Position numbers and translations under genes: made by a program. The notes under the pieces were generated by a model. The model ran no database searches. It saw only the letters and a list, made by a program, of their open reading frames with translations, and was not told where the DNA came from. Shown in pieces: positions 8,782 through 17,365 of a stretch of DNA of 64,000 nucleotides (position 1 is its first letter; the number at the start of each line of letters is the position of its first letter). The stretch comes from Pseudanabaena sp. FACHB-2040 (GTDB lineage: Bacteria > Cyanobacteriota > Cyanobacteriia > Phormidesmidales > Phormidesmidaceae): assembly GCF_014696715.1 (NCBI RefSeq), contig NZ_JACJQO010000015.1, forward strand, positions 1-64,000, given 5' to 3'.

Positions 8782-9180
8782 ATGCCTAATCTAAACTCTC
8801 AACAAGAAAAAAGTCTTGCCGCTTTTATAGAAGCCCTTAGTCAGCAAGATGAATCCTTACCGCAAGGGTTACAGCAACAGCTCCATGCTATTGGTCAAAA
8901 TTTAGATGCGCGGGCTATTGAAATTCCTGGAATAGCAGCTAGTCTTCCAAGTCTTAATCAGGCTTACCAGAACGCTTTAACTCATGTCCAAGAGAAGGAC
9001 CAAGGAGCAACGCTTGTTTCCACAAATCAGGATGACAGTAGCAAACTACGAGATCGTGCTGTTCAAATTTTCACTGATTCAGATCCGGTTCAAGCTGCTC
9101 AGCACAGCCAGTTTAGGGGAATAGGGCAAATTGCCTCCAATCCGTTGAAACGCTTGTTTGGAGGATCTAGAAACGGCTGA
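8782..9180 (+). CDS. Hypothetical protein, 132 aa
   Basis: ATG 8782 opens MPNLNSQQEKSLAAF; an upstream TTG at 8701 would add 27 residues of unlikely AT-rich sequence. The protein is Gln-rich and mainly helical in appearance, without membrane segments, signal peptide or Cys. It ends in a basic PLKRLFGGSRNG. I do not recognise a family. The coding region is clearly AT-richer than its neighbours, which suggests transfer or poor adaptation. No good ribosome-binding site is visible. Confidence 0.55.
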   Translation: MPNLNSQQEKSLAAFIEALSQQDESLPQGLQQQLHAIGQNLDARAIEIPGIAASLPSLNQAYQNALTHVQEKDQGATLVSTNQDDSSKLRDRAVQIFTDSDPVQAAQHSQFRGIGQIASNPLKRLFGGSRNG

Positions 9181-9727
9181 CCGGAAATGGGGTGGAGTCC
9201 AGATCTGATGGGTCAAGGAAAGGCTCTTACGATATGAAGTCTTAAGCCGCTTGAATTGATATTCATACAACCCCCTGTAAAGGATTAAGCAGTAGAGCAG
9301 GAACACAGGCCGCGCTCTGTAACCTCTCGCGCCCTCCAGGCAGACAAGCCCCACCCAGAAACCCACTCGCTGCAAACAGATGACTGTTGCGCTTCAAATC
9401 CTCAGAGCGATGGGGAAGTTGCGATCGCATACTCTTGAATTTGTAAGAGCTCAGCAGATCTTTCTCTCTACGGCTACAATTTTGCGACAGGACGGGAATT
9501 TTCTTAGGTAACAAAAGGGCACAACAGCACAAAACCGTTACCTACGAAAAACACGAGTGAGCAACCGTGTGACCCAAAGCACCCCCCACCGTGTGGCAGG
9601 GGTTGAAGGGTGAAGCCAGGCATCTACTCGTCGGGCTCGGCGGCCAACAGCTTGTTTAGGGCATCGTCGAGCTGCGGAAGTTTTATGCCACAACCAGAAA
9701 AGCGCAGATCGACTTGAACCAGGACAG
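9181..9727. other. Intergenic, with a possible gene tail on the minus strand
   Basis: No intact gene is evident. Just beyond the macro-domain stop, the minus strand reads [18 protein letters not shown] and then LPQLDDALNKLLAAEPDE to a TAG at 9624-9626. This is protein-like text overlapping the macro-gene end in another frame, possibly the 3' end of a lost gene. The remainder shows only a HIP1 site and scattered short frames. Confidence 0.35.
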
Positions 9728-10252
9728 CTAGATCGCAGCTTGGTAGCGTTCGTATGCTTCATCCCCAAAGCAGACAAACCTCACCTGCTCAAGGGCAGAG
9801 TTGCTCTCTAGGAAGGTCTTGACTTGTGCGATCGCAATCTCTGTCGCCCGCTCCAGCGGAAAACCATAGATCCCCGTACTGATCGCTGGAAAGGCAACGC
9901 TGGTGAGAGAATGCTCAACTGCTAAAGCCAAACTATTGTGGTAGCACTGAGCCAGTAGCTCATCTTCGTTGTGCTGCCCGCCCTGCCACACGGGCCCCAC
10001 CGTATGAATTACCCATTTGGCCGGAAGGTTGTAGCCTCGCGTAATCTTGGCCTGCCCGGTTGAGCAACCCCCTAGAGTTCTGCACTCAGCCAACAACCCT
10101 GGGCCAGCAGCTCGGTGGATTGCCCCATCTACCCCGCCTCCCCCTAGCAACGATTCATTCGCTGCATTCACGATGGCATCCACTTTTTGACGGGTGATGT
10201 CACCCTGGACAACTTGAACCCGCCCTTGCCAATTTGAAGTCACTGTTCTCAC
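9728..10252 (-). CDS. Macro-domain protein, O-acetyl-ADP-ribose deacetylase type
   Basis: The 174 residues form a single macro domain: GDIT (17-20), [19 protein letters not shown] (about 28-46) with the Asn and Gly-rich loop that bind the distal ribose, and [13 protein letters not shown] (about 120-132) for the diphosphate. This is the YmdB/MacroD-like class, which removes ADP-ribose or acetyl groups from O-acetyl-ADP-ribose and mono-ADP-ribosylated targets in the cytoplasm. Length and motifs are complete, so it should be active. It appears monocistronic, and no ADP-ribosyltransferase partner is visible nearby. Confidence 0.93.
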   Translation of the reverse strand: MRTVTSNWQGRVQVVQGDITRQKVDAIVNAANESLLGGGGVDGAIHRAAGPGLLAECRTLGGCSTGQAKITRGYNLPAKWVIHTVGPVWQGGQHNEDELLAQCYHNSLALAVEHSLTSVAFPAISTGIYGFPLERATEIAIAQVKTFLESNSALEQVRFVCFGDEAYERYQAAI

Positions 10253-10594
10253 CTCAGATGCGATCGCTGCTAAACGGTTCAGAGTTGTCAGAATGTGGCG
10301 TTCTCAATCAGCCCAGCTAAGTGTCCGCTAGAGAAACGCTCAGCTCGAGCATAAGTTGTTATCAGCTTCTGCAGCATTTCTAAGTGTACAGTGACTTTTT
10401 ATTTGTCGCGGAGACACATGAGTATCATTAAGGCAGCAAAGCTAAAGCCAGCTTGCTTTTTCTGCCTCAAATCAGGTTGACAATGCTGACAGTTGGATGA
10501 TGAGCCACTAAGCCAATTCTCTGTAATTTGCAATAAAGAAGGTTGCGTTCAACGACCCGAATTTGTCTCGATGTCACTTAATCTGGCACTGTAC
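10253..10594. other. Intergenic between the macro gene and a transposase relic
   Basis: The interval contains one HIP1 site near 10260 and no supported gene. It probably holds the promoter of the leftward macro-domain gene. Confidence 0.4.
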
Positions 10595-10705
10595 AGCAGT
10601 CCAGTCAACTTCATGGTCAACGTGCTCTGTGGCTTGATCGCCTATTGCCACCAACTCAAAAAGCCTGCTCTCAATCTGGACTTCGCCTTACCACAAGCCG
10701 CTTAA
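10595..10705 (+). pseudogene. C-terminal relic of a transposase (IS982-like)
   Basis: The 36-codon segment [18 protein letters not shown] followed by KKPALNL and a stop at 10703-10705 resembles the C-terminus shared by cyanobacterial IS982-family transposases (NFMVNLLxGLIAY...KKPSLNL). The upstream part of the same frame reads as unrelated sequence, so only the tail survives. It sits about 100 bases before the photolyase start. The family is recalled from memory and moderately sure. Confidence 0.45.
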
Positions 10706-10812
10706 ACGAACTGAGTCTACTCAACTGCATCCATATCTGCCCAATAGGTCCAGGGACAGAGCCTTTTTCCCAATGGCGTGTAACAATCGCAAACAGTGCA
10801 CTCAACAAGCTC

Positions 10813-12399
10813 ATGACTACAGGCGTTTGGATACTCGGCGATCAGCTCTGGGCAGGGCAGTCAGCATTGCAAAGCTGCTTCCCCAACCCGGCTCCCGTCA
10901 TCTTCATCGAGTCGCTGCAGCACGCTCAAAAAAGGCCCTACCACCTGCAAAAGCTGGTGCTGGTCTGGTCGGCAATGCGCCACTTTGCAGGCGAGCTGCG
11001 CCAAGCCGGATGGGCCGTCACCTACACCCAGGCCGACGACTTTCGAGCGCCCCTCTTGAAGTGGATCGAGCAAAACCACATCAGCGAACTGCGGGTAATG
11101 ACCCCCACCGACCGCCCCTTCACCCAGCTGATCCAAAGCCTCGATCTGCCCTGTGTCGTTACCTTCACCCCCAACAACCGCTTCATCTGGCAAGACCAGG
11201 CGTTTATCGACTGGGCCAAGTCGCGCCGCCGCCTGCTGATGGAAGACTTTTACCGCGAAGGGCGCAGGCGCTTCAATGTGCTGATGGAGGGCGAAAACCC
11301 CGTCGGCAACCGCTGGAACTTCGACCGCGAAAACCGCAAACCCGCGAAAGGTAAACTTACCCTGCCTGAAGCCCTCTGGTTCGAGCCTGACGAGATCACG
11401 CGCGAAGTAATTGACTGGGTTAAACAGTCCCCCGCCTTCAAAGACAGCCAGGAGTACTGGCAGGTCGAACCCTTTCGCTGGGGCGTCACCCGCGCCCAGG
11501 CCCTGCAGGTGCTCGCCTTTTTCATCCAAACCCGCCTGGCGGGCTTTGGTCCCTACCAAGATGCTATGGTCACGGGCCAGCAAACGATGTGGCACGCCAT
11601 GCTCTCGCCGTATCTTAACCTGGGCCTGCTGCACCCCCTCGAAGTTGTGCAGGTTGCCGAGCGCGCTTACCGCGAAGACCCCGCCTGCTGGCAGCTCAAC
11701 AGCATCGAAGGCTTTGTGCGGCAAGTCTTGGGCTGGCGCGAGTACATGCACGGCATCTACCTCTACATGAGCGAAGACTACCCCGAGCGAAACTGGTTCA
11801 ACCACACCCATCCCCTGCCCGACTTTTACTGGACAGGCGACACCGAAATGAACTGCCTGCATCACGTTCTCCAGCAGGTCAAAGAAACCGGGTACGCCCA
11901 CCACATTCAGCGGCTCATGGTGCTCAACAACTTTGCCCTGATCACAGGAATCTCCCCCCAGGAACTGCAAGACTGGTTCCACGCTGCCTTTATCGACGGC
12001 TACGACTGGGTGATGCAGGCCAACGTGATTGGCATGGGGCAATACGCCGATGGCGGCCTGATAGCCTCCAAGCCCTACGCTGCCTCGGCCAACTACATCA
12101 ACACTATGAGCAACTACTGCAAGGGCTGCCCCTACAACCCCAAAGACCGCACTAGTGAAAAAGCCTGTCCCTTTAACCTGATGTACTGGGACTTTTTGGC
12201 CCGCCACTACGAAAAGCTCCAGCCCAACCCGCGCATGCGCCAAATCCTGCGAAACCTGGAGCGCATTCCCACTGACGAACTCCAGCACATTCGCCAAAAA
12301 GCCGCTGACTGGCGCACTCAGCACGCCCACACTGAGCACCCCCTGCCCGACACGCCCAAGCCGCAAAAGGCGCAGGCGTTGAGTGGGGAAATGAAGTAA
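10813..12399 (+). CDS. FeS-type bacterial cryptochrome/photolyase (photolyase-related protein)
   Basis: ATG 10813 gives MTTGVWILGDQLW..., the normal N-terminus; the frame is open further upstream but that part is not homologous. The 528-residue protein belongs to the FeS-BCP branch of photolyases, flavoproteins with an iron-sulfur cluster and a lumazine-type antenna; characterised members repair (6-4) photoproducts. The four cluster cysteines are visible at 348, 436, 439 and 452. Their 88/3/13 spacing is what I recall for Agrobacterium PhrB. The FAD region (MWHAMLSPYLNLGLLHP, then GFVRQVLGWREYMHGIY) is intact. It should be a functional cytoplasmic light-dependent DNA repair or signalling protein. 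Its 3' end is duplicated at 6609-7058. Confidence 0.93.
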   Translation: MTTGVWILGDQLWAGQSALQSCFPNPAPVIFIESLQHAQKRPYHLQKLVLVWSAMRHFAGELRQAGWAVTYTQADDFRAPLLKWIEQNHISELRVMTPTDRPFTQLIQSLDLPCVVTFTPNNRFIWQDQAFIDWAKSRRRLLMEDFYREGRRRFNVLMEGENPVGNRWNFDRENRKPAKGKLTLPEALWFEPDEITREVIDWVKQSPAFKDSQEYWQVEPFRWGVTRAQALQVLAFFIQTRLAGFGPYQDAMVTGQQTMWHAMLSPYLNLGLLHPLEVVQVAERAYREDPACWQLNSIEGFVRQVLGWREYMHGIYLYMSEDYPERNWFNHTHPLPDFYWTGDTEMNCLHHVLQQVKETGYAHHIQRLMVLNNFALITGISPQELQDWFHAAFIDGYDWVMQANVIGMGQYADGGLIASKPYAASANYINTMSNYCKGCPYNPKDRTSEKACPFNLMYWDFLARHYEKLQPNPRMRQILRNLERIPTDELQHIRQKAADWRTQHAHTEHPLPDTPKPQKAQALSGEMK

Positions 12400-12465
12400 C
12401 CCTGCCAGTTTTGGGGGAAACCGGATCAGCTCTCATACCACTGCGGCCAAATCGAGGATGCGATC
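12054..12465 (+). repeat. Direct segmental duplication, copy 2 (partner at 6609-7058)
   Basis: This is the parental copy, comprising the intact photolyase 3' end and about 65 bases of flank. Homology ends at GCGATCGCA, a perfect HIP1 site here but replaced by mini-repeat A in the other copy. Just downstream lies a small hairpin AATGCTG / CAGCATT (about 12480-12502). Confidence 0.85.
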
Positions 12466-12620
12466 GCAGTCTTCCTCACGAATGCTGCGTTCCCCAGCAT
12501 TTCGGCGCAGCCCATTCCTATAGTCGGGTAATCCCTCTTTAGTCACTCTGGCTGGGCAAAAAGCATTCAAAACGTCAGGCAGCAACTTTGAAAGCTTGGG
12601 GTGAAGCTCGAAACTGATTG

Positions 12621-12860
12621 ATGCAAGAAGGGTACACCTTTAGTGAAGCCGCGATTGCCTCACTGAGTGCTTATCTGACAGAACATCAATACATAGACGA
12701 CGACTCCCTAGCCGTCCTGATGCTGTTTGAAAACACCTGGGCCACCGCCTTCCGCAATGCAGTGGTCAAGGCCAACGGCCAGCTGTTATTCAACGAACGG
12801 ATTCCCAGCAACGTGATTAACCAAGTCATAGCGGCTCAGGTTGTAGGGGGATTTTATTGA
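12621..12860 (+). CDS. Hypothetical small protein, 79 aa
   Basis: ATG 12621 opens MQEGYTFSEAAIASLSAYL, with an overlapping TTG three bases before it. The protein is acidic at first (IDDDSLAVLM) and ends in AAQVVGGFY. The composition is protein-like and there are no membrane segments or Cys. I do not recognise a family and see no partner. The absence of a clear ribosome-binding site lowers confidence. Confidence 0.4.
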   Translation: MQEGYTFSEAAIASLSAYLTEHQYIDDDSLAVLMLFENTWATAFRNAVVKANGQLLFNERIPSNVINQVIAAQVVGGFY

Positions 12861-12963
12861 TGGCCTCTGCCCCGCTAGTTGAGCTCAATTCTTTGCTGTT
12901 TACCAACTCCTAAGGAGCCTCCATATATCTAGAAATCGACGCAGTCCAGGTCTACTTCGCACG

Positions 12964-13278
12964 GTGGGGAAAACCACCGTGATCAGCGGCACCGCTACGG
13001 CGACCAGCCGAGCTGTGAACAATGCCACCGACCAGAAGGCACTGCGATCGCAACAAGAGCAGACCGCTGCCATTCAAGCCCAGGCCGACCTAGAACAGGT
13101 CAAAGCTCAAATGGCGGCCCTGCAGCAACCTGCGCCAGCCCCCGCGCTAGCTCCCACGCCAATCCCCACCCCTCAAAGCAATCTCTTAGCGCAGCTGACC
13201 CAGCTGGCCCAGCTCAAAGAAGCCGGTGCGCTAACCGACGATGAGTTTCAGCTAGCCAAGGCCAAACTGCTGACCTAA
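12964..13278 (+). CDS. SHOCT-domain protein with a damaged 5' end
   Basis: The C-terminus LAQLKEAGALTDDEFQLAKAKLL is a SHOCT domain, a short helical pair common at the ends of bacterial proteins. The N-terminus normally begins MGLLRTVxRTAVxxGTATA. Here the same text (GLLRTVGKTTVISGTATA) is present, but its initiator has been replaced by CCA, and only an internal GTG at 12964 remains. An AAGGAG box at 12912-12917 precedes a different short frame (YLEIDAVQVYFARWGKPP) that overlaps the start. The gene may be translated from GTG at low efficiency or be a pseudogene. The middle is Gln/Ala/Pro-rich. Confidence 0.6.
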   Translation: MGKTTVISGTATATSRAVNNATDQKALRSQQEQTAAIQAQADLEQVKAQMAALQQPAPAPALAPTPIPTPQSNLLAQLTQLAQLKEAGALTDDEFQLAKAKLLT

Positions 13279-13326
13279 CGAGATCCTGACCGATCGCAGC
13301 CCAAATAGATTGCAGGAGATACCCCC

Positions 13327-13930
13327 ATGAGTACGGAGTCAAGTTCAGGCCCCTCGTCATCATTGGCGGTACTGAAGATCGCGACGGCGAATCGAACAGG
13401 CAACAGGCATTTTCTTTACTGGTGGTGACCAGTCTCGGATTGTCGACTTTATCCGAGGTACGCCCCTAGATAACGCGATTCGCCAACAGCATCAGGCTGG
13501 GGCGGTCATCGGCGGCACTAGCGCCGGAGCGGCCATGATGCCAGATCAAATGATTGTGGGCGGTGCCTCAGTCTCAAACCCCAGAGTCGATGCCGTCAGC
13601 ATGGGACCGGGCGTGGGGTTTTTGCCCGGTATTGTAATTGACCAGCACTTTGCCCAGCGGGGTCGCCTGAGTCGTCTGTTGGCTGCCCTGGTGCTGCAAC
13701 CGGCATCGCTGGGTCTGGGCATTGATGAAGACACCGCCATCATCGTCAAAGATGATGAGTTTGAAGTGGTCGGCCGGGGATCCATTACCGTGGTCGATGA
13801 AACCACCGCAACCCACAACAACCTGGACGGCCTGCTCAAAGACGAAGCGATCGCATTGTGCGGCGTAAAACTCTATATCCTGCCACACGACTATCGTTTT
13901 AACCTGAGAAGACACCTACCACTGGTGTAG
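13327..13930 (+). pseudogene. cphB: Cyanophycinase with internal deletion and frameshifts
   Basis: The sequence preserves both ends of a cyanophycinase, the serine peptidase that releases beta-Asp-Arg from cyanophycin. An early block reads PLVIIGGTEDRDG. About 55-60 residues are then missing, and the text resumes in another frame as IEQATGIFFTGGDQSR. It continues through the nucleophile motif GTSAGA and GFLPGIVIDQHFAQRGR to FNLRRHLPLV at 13930. The ATG at 13327 is also out of frame with the first block. Only the part from about 13535 forms a longer open frame, without the N-terminal sheet, so activity is very unlikely. The intact peptidase gene follows 15 bases later. Confidence 0.88.
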
Positions 13931-13945
13931 GTAGCAGGTAACTCC

Positions 13946-15019
13946 ATGACAACGCTATTGACTACGCATCAAACGCCAACCGCCAAGACCCACTATACCG
14001 GCGACACGATTCAGGGCATCCCTGTGATCAGGGATCTGGCCATTGACGATCTCGAACCAGGCCACCAGCACCGGTTTTTCTTCCAAGGGGTGCAGATGGG
14101 CAGCGGCCAGCACTGGTATGTCCCCATTGTGGTGGCTAAGGGAGCCCGCGCCGGTAAGCGGGTGGCGCTAGTCGCGGGAGTGCATGGCGATGAGGTAAGC
14201 CCGATCAATGCGGTACAGCGGATTTTGGCGGAGCTAGACCCAGCCCAGATGTCGGGCGCTGTGGTCGCCGCTATAGGAGTTTCCCGTCCAGCCGTGGAAT
14301 ATACCCAGAGCCACTGGCCCACTAGCCAAGGCGGCGGCTCTCTGATTGACTTCAACCGTGTCTGGCCCGGCGATGAAATCGGCAACAGTGCCCCGATGCG
14401 CCATGCAGGCCTCCTCTGGAACCGGCTGTTTAAGTCCAACGTGGATGTCGCTATCGATTACCACACGGTGTCTACAGGCGGCGACTTTACCCTCTTTATC
14501 TATGCCGACCTGGGCAAACCCGAGATTCGCCAGATGGCAGAGCTGTTTCCGGTTGACCAGATTAAGCACGACCCCGGCGAGCCAGGAACCCTGGAAATGG
14601 CCTTTGTGGAAGCAGGTATTTCCGCACTGACGGTCGAAATTGGCAGTCCTCGCATTTTTGATTCCCTCAAAATTGCTCTGACCGTCGAGGGCAGCCTCAA
14701 TGTGCTGAAGCACTACCGGGTGATTGACGGAGCGCTGGGCCGCACCGCTAAGGATGTAGGCACCTTTGTTGGCAATGCCTTTGAAACAGTGCGGTCTACG
14801 TCGGGTGGATTCATCGAACTGCTGGTAGACCTAAAAACGCGCGTTACCCCCGGCCAAAAAGTCGCTCTCCAGCGCAACGCCTTTGGCGACATCGTGGCAG
14901 AGTACCACGCCAGCGTGGCGGGAGAAGTGGCCACCATTGCTCGTGATGCCCTCAGCGAACCCGGTTCGCGGGTGATGCAAATTCTATATGACAGTGCCGG
15001 ACCCAGACCCCTGATCTGA
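13946..15019 (+). CDS. Succinylglutamate desuccinylase/aspartoacylase-family metallopeptidase
   Basis: The 357-residue protein is an M14-like zinc hydrolase of the AstE/AspA group, which cleave N-acyl amino acids or related amides. The zinc ligands are visible: His80 and Glu83 in GVHGDEVSP and His173 in IDYHTVS. The general base Glu231 lies in TVEIGSP. A C-terminal beta domain (from about 265) is typical. It directly follows the cyanophycinase pseudogene and precedes a truncated NhaC gene on the same strand, suggesting a former operon for handling aspartyl or acyl-amino-acid products. The substrate cannot be read from sequence. No signal peptide is seen. Confidence 0.88.
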   Translation: MTTLLTTHQTPTAKTHYTGDTIQGIPVIRDLAIDDLEPGHQHRFFFQGVQMGSGQHWYVPIVVAKGARAGKRVALVAGVHGDEVSPINAVQRILAELDPAQMSGAVVAAIGVSRPAVEYTQSHWPTSQGGGSLIDFNRVWPGDEIGNSAPMRHAGLLWNRLFKSNVDVAIDYHTVSTGGDFTLFIYADLGKPEIRQMAELFPVDQIKHDPGEPGTLEMAFVEAGISALTVEIGSPRIFDSLKIALTVEGSLNVLKHYRVIDGALGRTAKDVGTFVGNAFETVRSTSGGFIELLVDLKTRVTPGQKVALQRNAFGDIVAEYHASVAGEVATIARDALSEPGSRVMQILYDSAGPRPLI

Positions 15020-15047
15020 CTCTCCATAAACCTATGAGGATGTTCCC

Positions 15048-15467
15048 ATGACCTACGAGCCTGCGCCCCGTCCGATTCGAGACCCGTCCTATCTCGATGT
15101 GCTGATTCCCCTGGCGGTGCTGATCGTATCCATCGGCGGAGCCGTTTCGCTATTTGGGCTCAATGCCATCGATGGTCCGGTACAGGTAGCCCTGATAGCC
15201 AGTATCATGGTCGCCGCCCTGGTCATCCTCAAAAACGGCCACCCCTGGAGTGAGATCAATGCGTCCGGCAGCCGAGCCAGCTCAAGGACACCCATTTATG
15301 ACGGGTCTTTTCAAGCAGAACAGCTGTCACTGTGGTCGATCTGTTTAGTGGAAATGTGCAGCCTGGTTCTGAAGTTTCTGTCGGCGTTAAGGAACGGGGA
15401 TAGGCAAGGGGAAGGTGTAAGCGCTAATGTAACGCTGCTACAGCGGTTTGTCTGGGATACATTCTGA
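15048..15467 (+). pseudogene. NhaC-type antiporter, N-terminal fragment fused to unrelated sequence
   Basis: The first ~75 residues (RPIRDPSYLDVLIPLAVLIV, a second helix ending in LVILKNGHPWSEI) match the N-terminus of NhaC-family Na+/H+ antiporters, which have about 450-500 residues and a dozen helices. After SRASSRT (about 15295) the resemblance stops and the frame runs on through foreign DNA to 15467. In the neighbouring frame that foreign part reads TAVTVVDLFSGNVQ then PGSEVSVGVKERG to a stop, probably the tail of another lost gene. The product, if made, would be a two-helix stub. Confidence 0.75.
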
Positions 15468-15486
15468 TTACTAAAGGGAAATTCCC

Positions 15487-15594
15487 TTGAAAGTTAGTAA
15501 CGAAGCCGCAACAAAGTTGGAGTGCGAACTTGAGGAGTATATTTACTTAGAGAAGGAATACGAGGTTTACACCGACCACAGCGATTCTCAGTAA
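15487..15594 (+). CDS. Possible small acidic protein, 35 aa
   Basis: A TTG at 15487 opens LKVSNEAATKLECELEEYIY..., ending with TAA at 15592-15594. The peptide is acidic and Tyr/Glu-rich with protein-like codon use. An AAAGGG lies about ten bases upstream within the palindrome GGGAAATTCCC. There is no recognised family, and it could equally be the tail of a degraded gene. Confidence 0.25.
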   Translation: MKVSNEAATKLECELEEYIYLEKEYEVYTDHSDSQ

Positions 15595-15612
15595 CTGAAC
15601 CCCCGTTCTGCG

Positions 15613-15903
15613 TTATCTGACCTTGAAGCCTAGAACTCTGGTTTGAGTTGCGATCGCACCCTCGACCACCCCAGTAGGCACTGGGGGCAGCTCCTCAGTT
15701 AGCCCAAAATCAACCTCTAATTCCTCAACGACACCGGCTCTTAAGCTGGCCATGGGAACGGCCACATCGCTCTGATAGGTTCTCAGGTCGGGGAAGGTCA
15801 GCACCACATCGTTAATCGCTCGAAGCAGGGCAATCTTGTAGCTTGTTACCTTCGAGTCATGCTTGAGTATGGTGCTGGTGATTTTGTCAGGAGAAATGGT
15901 CAA
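15613..15903 (-). pseudogene. HNH-endonuclease-type protein, N-terminal fragment
   Basis: The start TTG 15903 gives MTISPDKITSTILKHDSKVT...FPDLRTYQSDVAVP, which resembles the N-terminus of cyanobacterial HNH-nuclease proteins as I recall them. The remaining ~45 residues are different, and the nuclease core with its His/Asn motifs is absent. The frame begins seven bases after the glycosyltransferase stop on the same strand, so it may be co-transcribed. It is likely a remnant fused to unrelated DNA; the family call is moderate. Confidence 0.5.
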
Positions 15904-15910
15904 GCGAGAA

Positions 15911-17212
15911 CTACCAACTCATGCGGTCAACAAAGGATTTAATGACACCAGCTGCGTGGTTGACTCCGTTCTCAGCTTGTATAGAAGTTGCAAGCTCTTT
16001 TGCTTTCTGGTGCAGGGATGGCGTATCTAATACCTGCCGAATCGCTGCAGCCAATTTTGGCGCTGTCAGCTCCCGAATGGGTATGGGCGGCGAACCAACT
16101 CCCAACTGTTCCAGTCGCTTCCCCCAAGCAGGTTGGTCACCAAAAACTGGAACGGTTACTGCTGGTATACCTGCCCGTAGACCAGCCGCTACTGTGCCTG
16201 CTCCCCCGTGATGGACGACAGCTGAGCAGCGGGGGAAAAGCCAATCGTGGGGAATCGACTGCACAGAGTAGACCTTCTCAGACAAGTAACCTGTCTCGCT
16301 GAGTCCCCATCCTGCAACTAATAGGGCTCTAACTTGGGCCAGTTGAACAGCCTCCAGCAAGAGCTGGGTCATTCTTTGAGGGTCGTCAACAGCCATACTG
16401 CCAAAACCGATTACAACTGGGGGCTCTCCACCTGCCAGAAAATCCTCAAGCTCCTCTGTTGGCTGATATGGACTCAGGGGTTCTACAAAGCAGTAACCTG
16501 TGACATGAATCGGATGTGGAGACCCACCCCAATCAAGCGGAGAAGATATTACGGCCTCACTATAGAGATGCAGGATAGGAACATGCTTCAGAGTTCTGGG
16601 CTGCTGCGAACGATAGCTAGGCCCTAGGGAGGACAACTCGGGTAGCTGACATTTTAGAACTCGAAACTTGTTGAGAATCTCCTTATCTCGAACCCAACCC
16701 AATAGACTTACAGCTCGGTAGCTAGCCCAATTTAATGTTGATTGAATTGGATTAACAGAGTCTGGAATTTCACCAAAGCCAAGAAATGGAAAAAGACCCG
16801 TCTCAGCAATGGGAACATATGAGGCTACAACCATTGGAAGCCTAAGACATTCAGCAATGTGATAGACCCAGAGCGACAATGGCCCAGTGATCAGAGCCTC
16901 TGTGCCCTTAGCCGCTTCTAAAACCTGCTCTAATTGGGTCGGTAACTCTTTCTGAAACTGGGGTATTGGCATCCAAGGTGAAAATTCGCCTCTTACAAAG
17001 CGCTGCCCCTCATCAGAGCTAAAGAACTGCCGGTAATCTCCGGCCAAAGGGGCAAATTCAAAACCGTGAGCCTCAACAAAGTCTTGGAAACCTGGATGAG
17101 TGATTAACTTGGGTGTATACCCGGCAGTCCTTAAGCCTTGGGCGAGGGCACATATTGGCATAAAGTCACCTGTGGAGCCAAGCGCGACCAATGCAATTTT
17201 TCGAGGGGACAT
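15911..17212 (-). CDS. GT1-family glycosyltransferase (UGT / sterol-glucosyltransferase-like)
   Basis: The 433-residue protein has the two-Rossmann GT-B layout. The N-terminal acceptor half starts IALVALGSTGDFMPICALAQ, and the C-terminal donor half holds PPVVIGFGSMA (about 270) and the nucleotide-sugar signature HHGGAGTVAAGLRAGIP with FGDQPAWGKRL. Members transfer glucose or related sugars from UDP donors to lipids, sterols, carotenoids or other small hydrophobic acceptors. There is no signal peptide; such enzymes act at the cytoplasmic face of membranes. It stands first in a leftward pair with the truncated HNH gene. The acceptor is unknown. Confidence 0.92.
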   Translation of the reverse strand: MSPRKIALVALGSTGDFMPICALAQGLRTAGYTPKLITHPGFQDFVEAHGFEFAPLAGDYRQFFSSDEGQRFVRGEFSPWMPIPQFQKELPTQLEQVLEAAKGTEALITGPLSLWVYHIAECLRLPMVVASYVPIAETGLFPFLGFGEIPDSVNPIQSTLNWASYRAVSLLGWVRDKEILNKFRVLKCQLPELSSLGPSYRSQQPRTLKHVPILHLYSEAVISSPLDWGGSPHPIHVTGYCFVEPLSPYQPTEELEDFLAGGEPPVVIGFGSMAVDDPQRMTQLLLEAVQLAQVRALLVAGWGLSETGYLSEKVYSVQSIPHDWLFPRCSAVVHHGGAGTVAAGLRAGIPAVTVPVFGDQPAWGKRLEQLGVGSPPIPIRELTAPKLAAAIRQVLDTPSLHQKAKELATSIQAENGVNHAAGVIKSFVDRMSW

Positions 17213-17365
17213 AGCCTTGATCCGATTGACTTTCGCCCTTAGCCTATTACGTCTTCTAAGAAAGCGCTATATTCTGGCATCAGCCAGCAGGTTTCTTACT
17301 CCCTCTCCCAGTCCATACCAGGGCAGAGAGAGTAAGCATTCCAAGGCATTAGATCCCTGAAAGCA

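Noticed and set aside
9263-9532. An 89-codon minus-strand frame between the hypothetical and macro genes
   Set aside because: There is no ribosome-binding site, its composition is irregular and it has no motif; a second overlapping frame is equally open.
10861-12366. A 501-codon open frame on the minus strand
   Set aside because: It lies entirely antisense to the well-supported photolyase gene; its protein is Val/Gly/Leu-biased with no motif. It is a by-product of GC-rich codon use.
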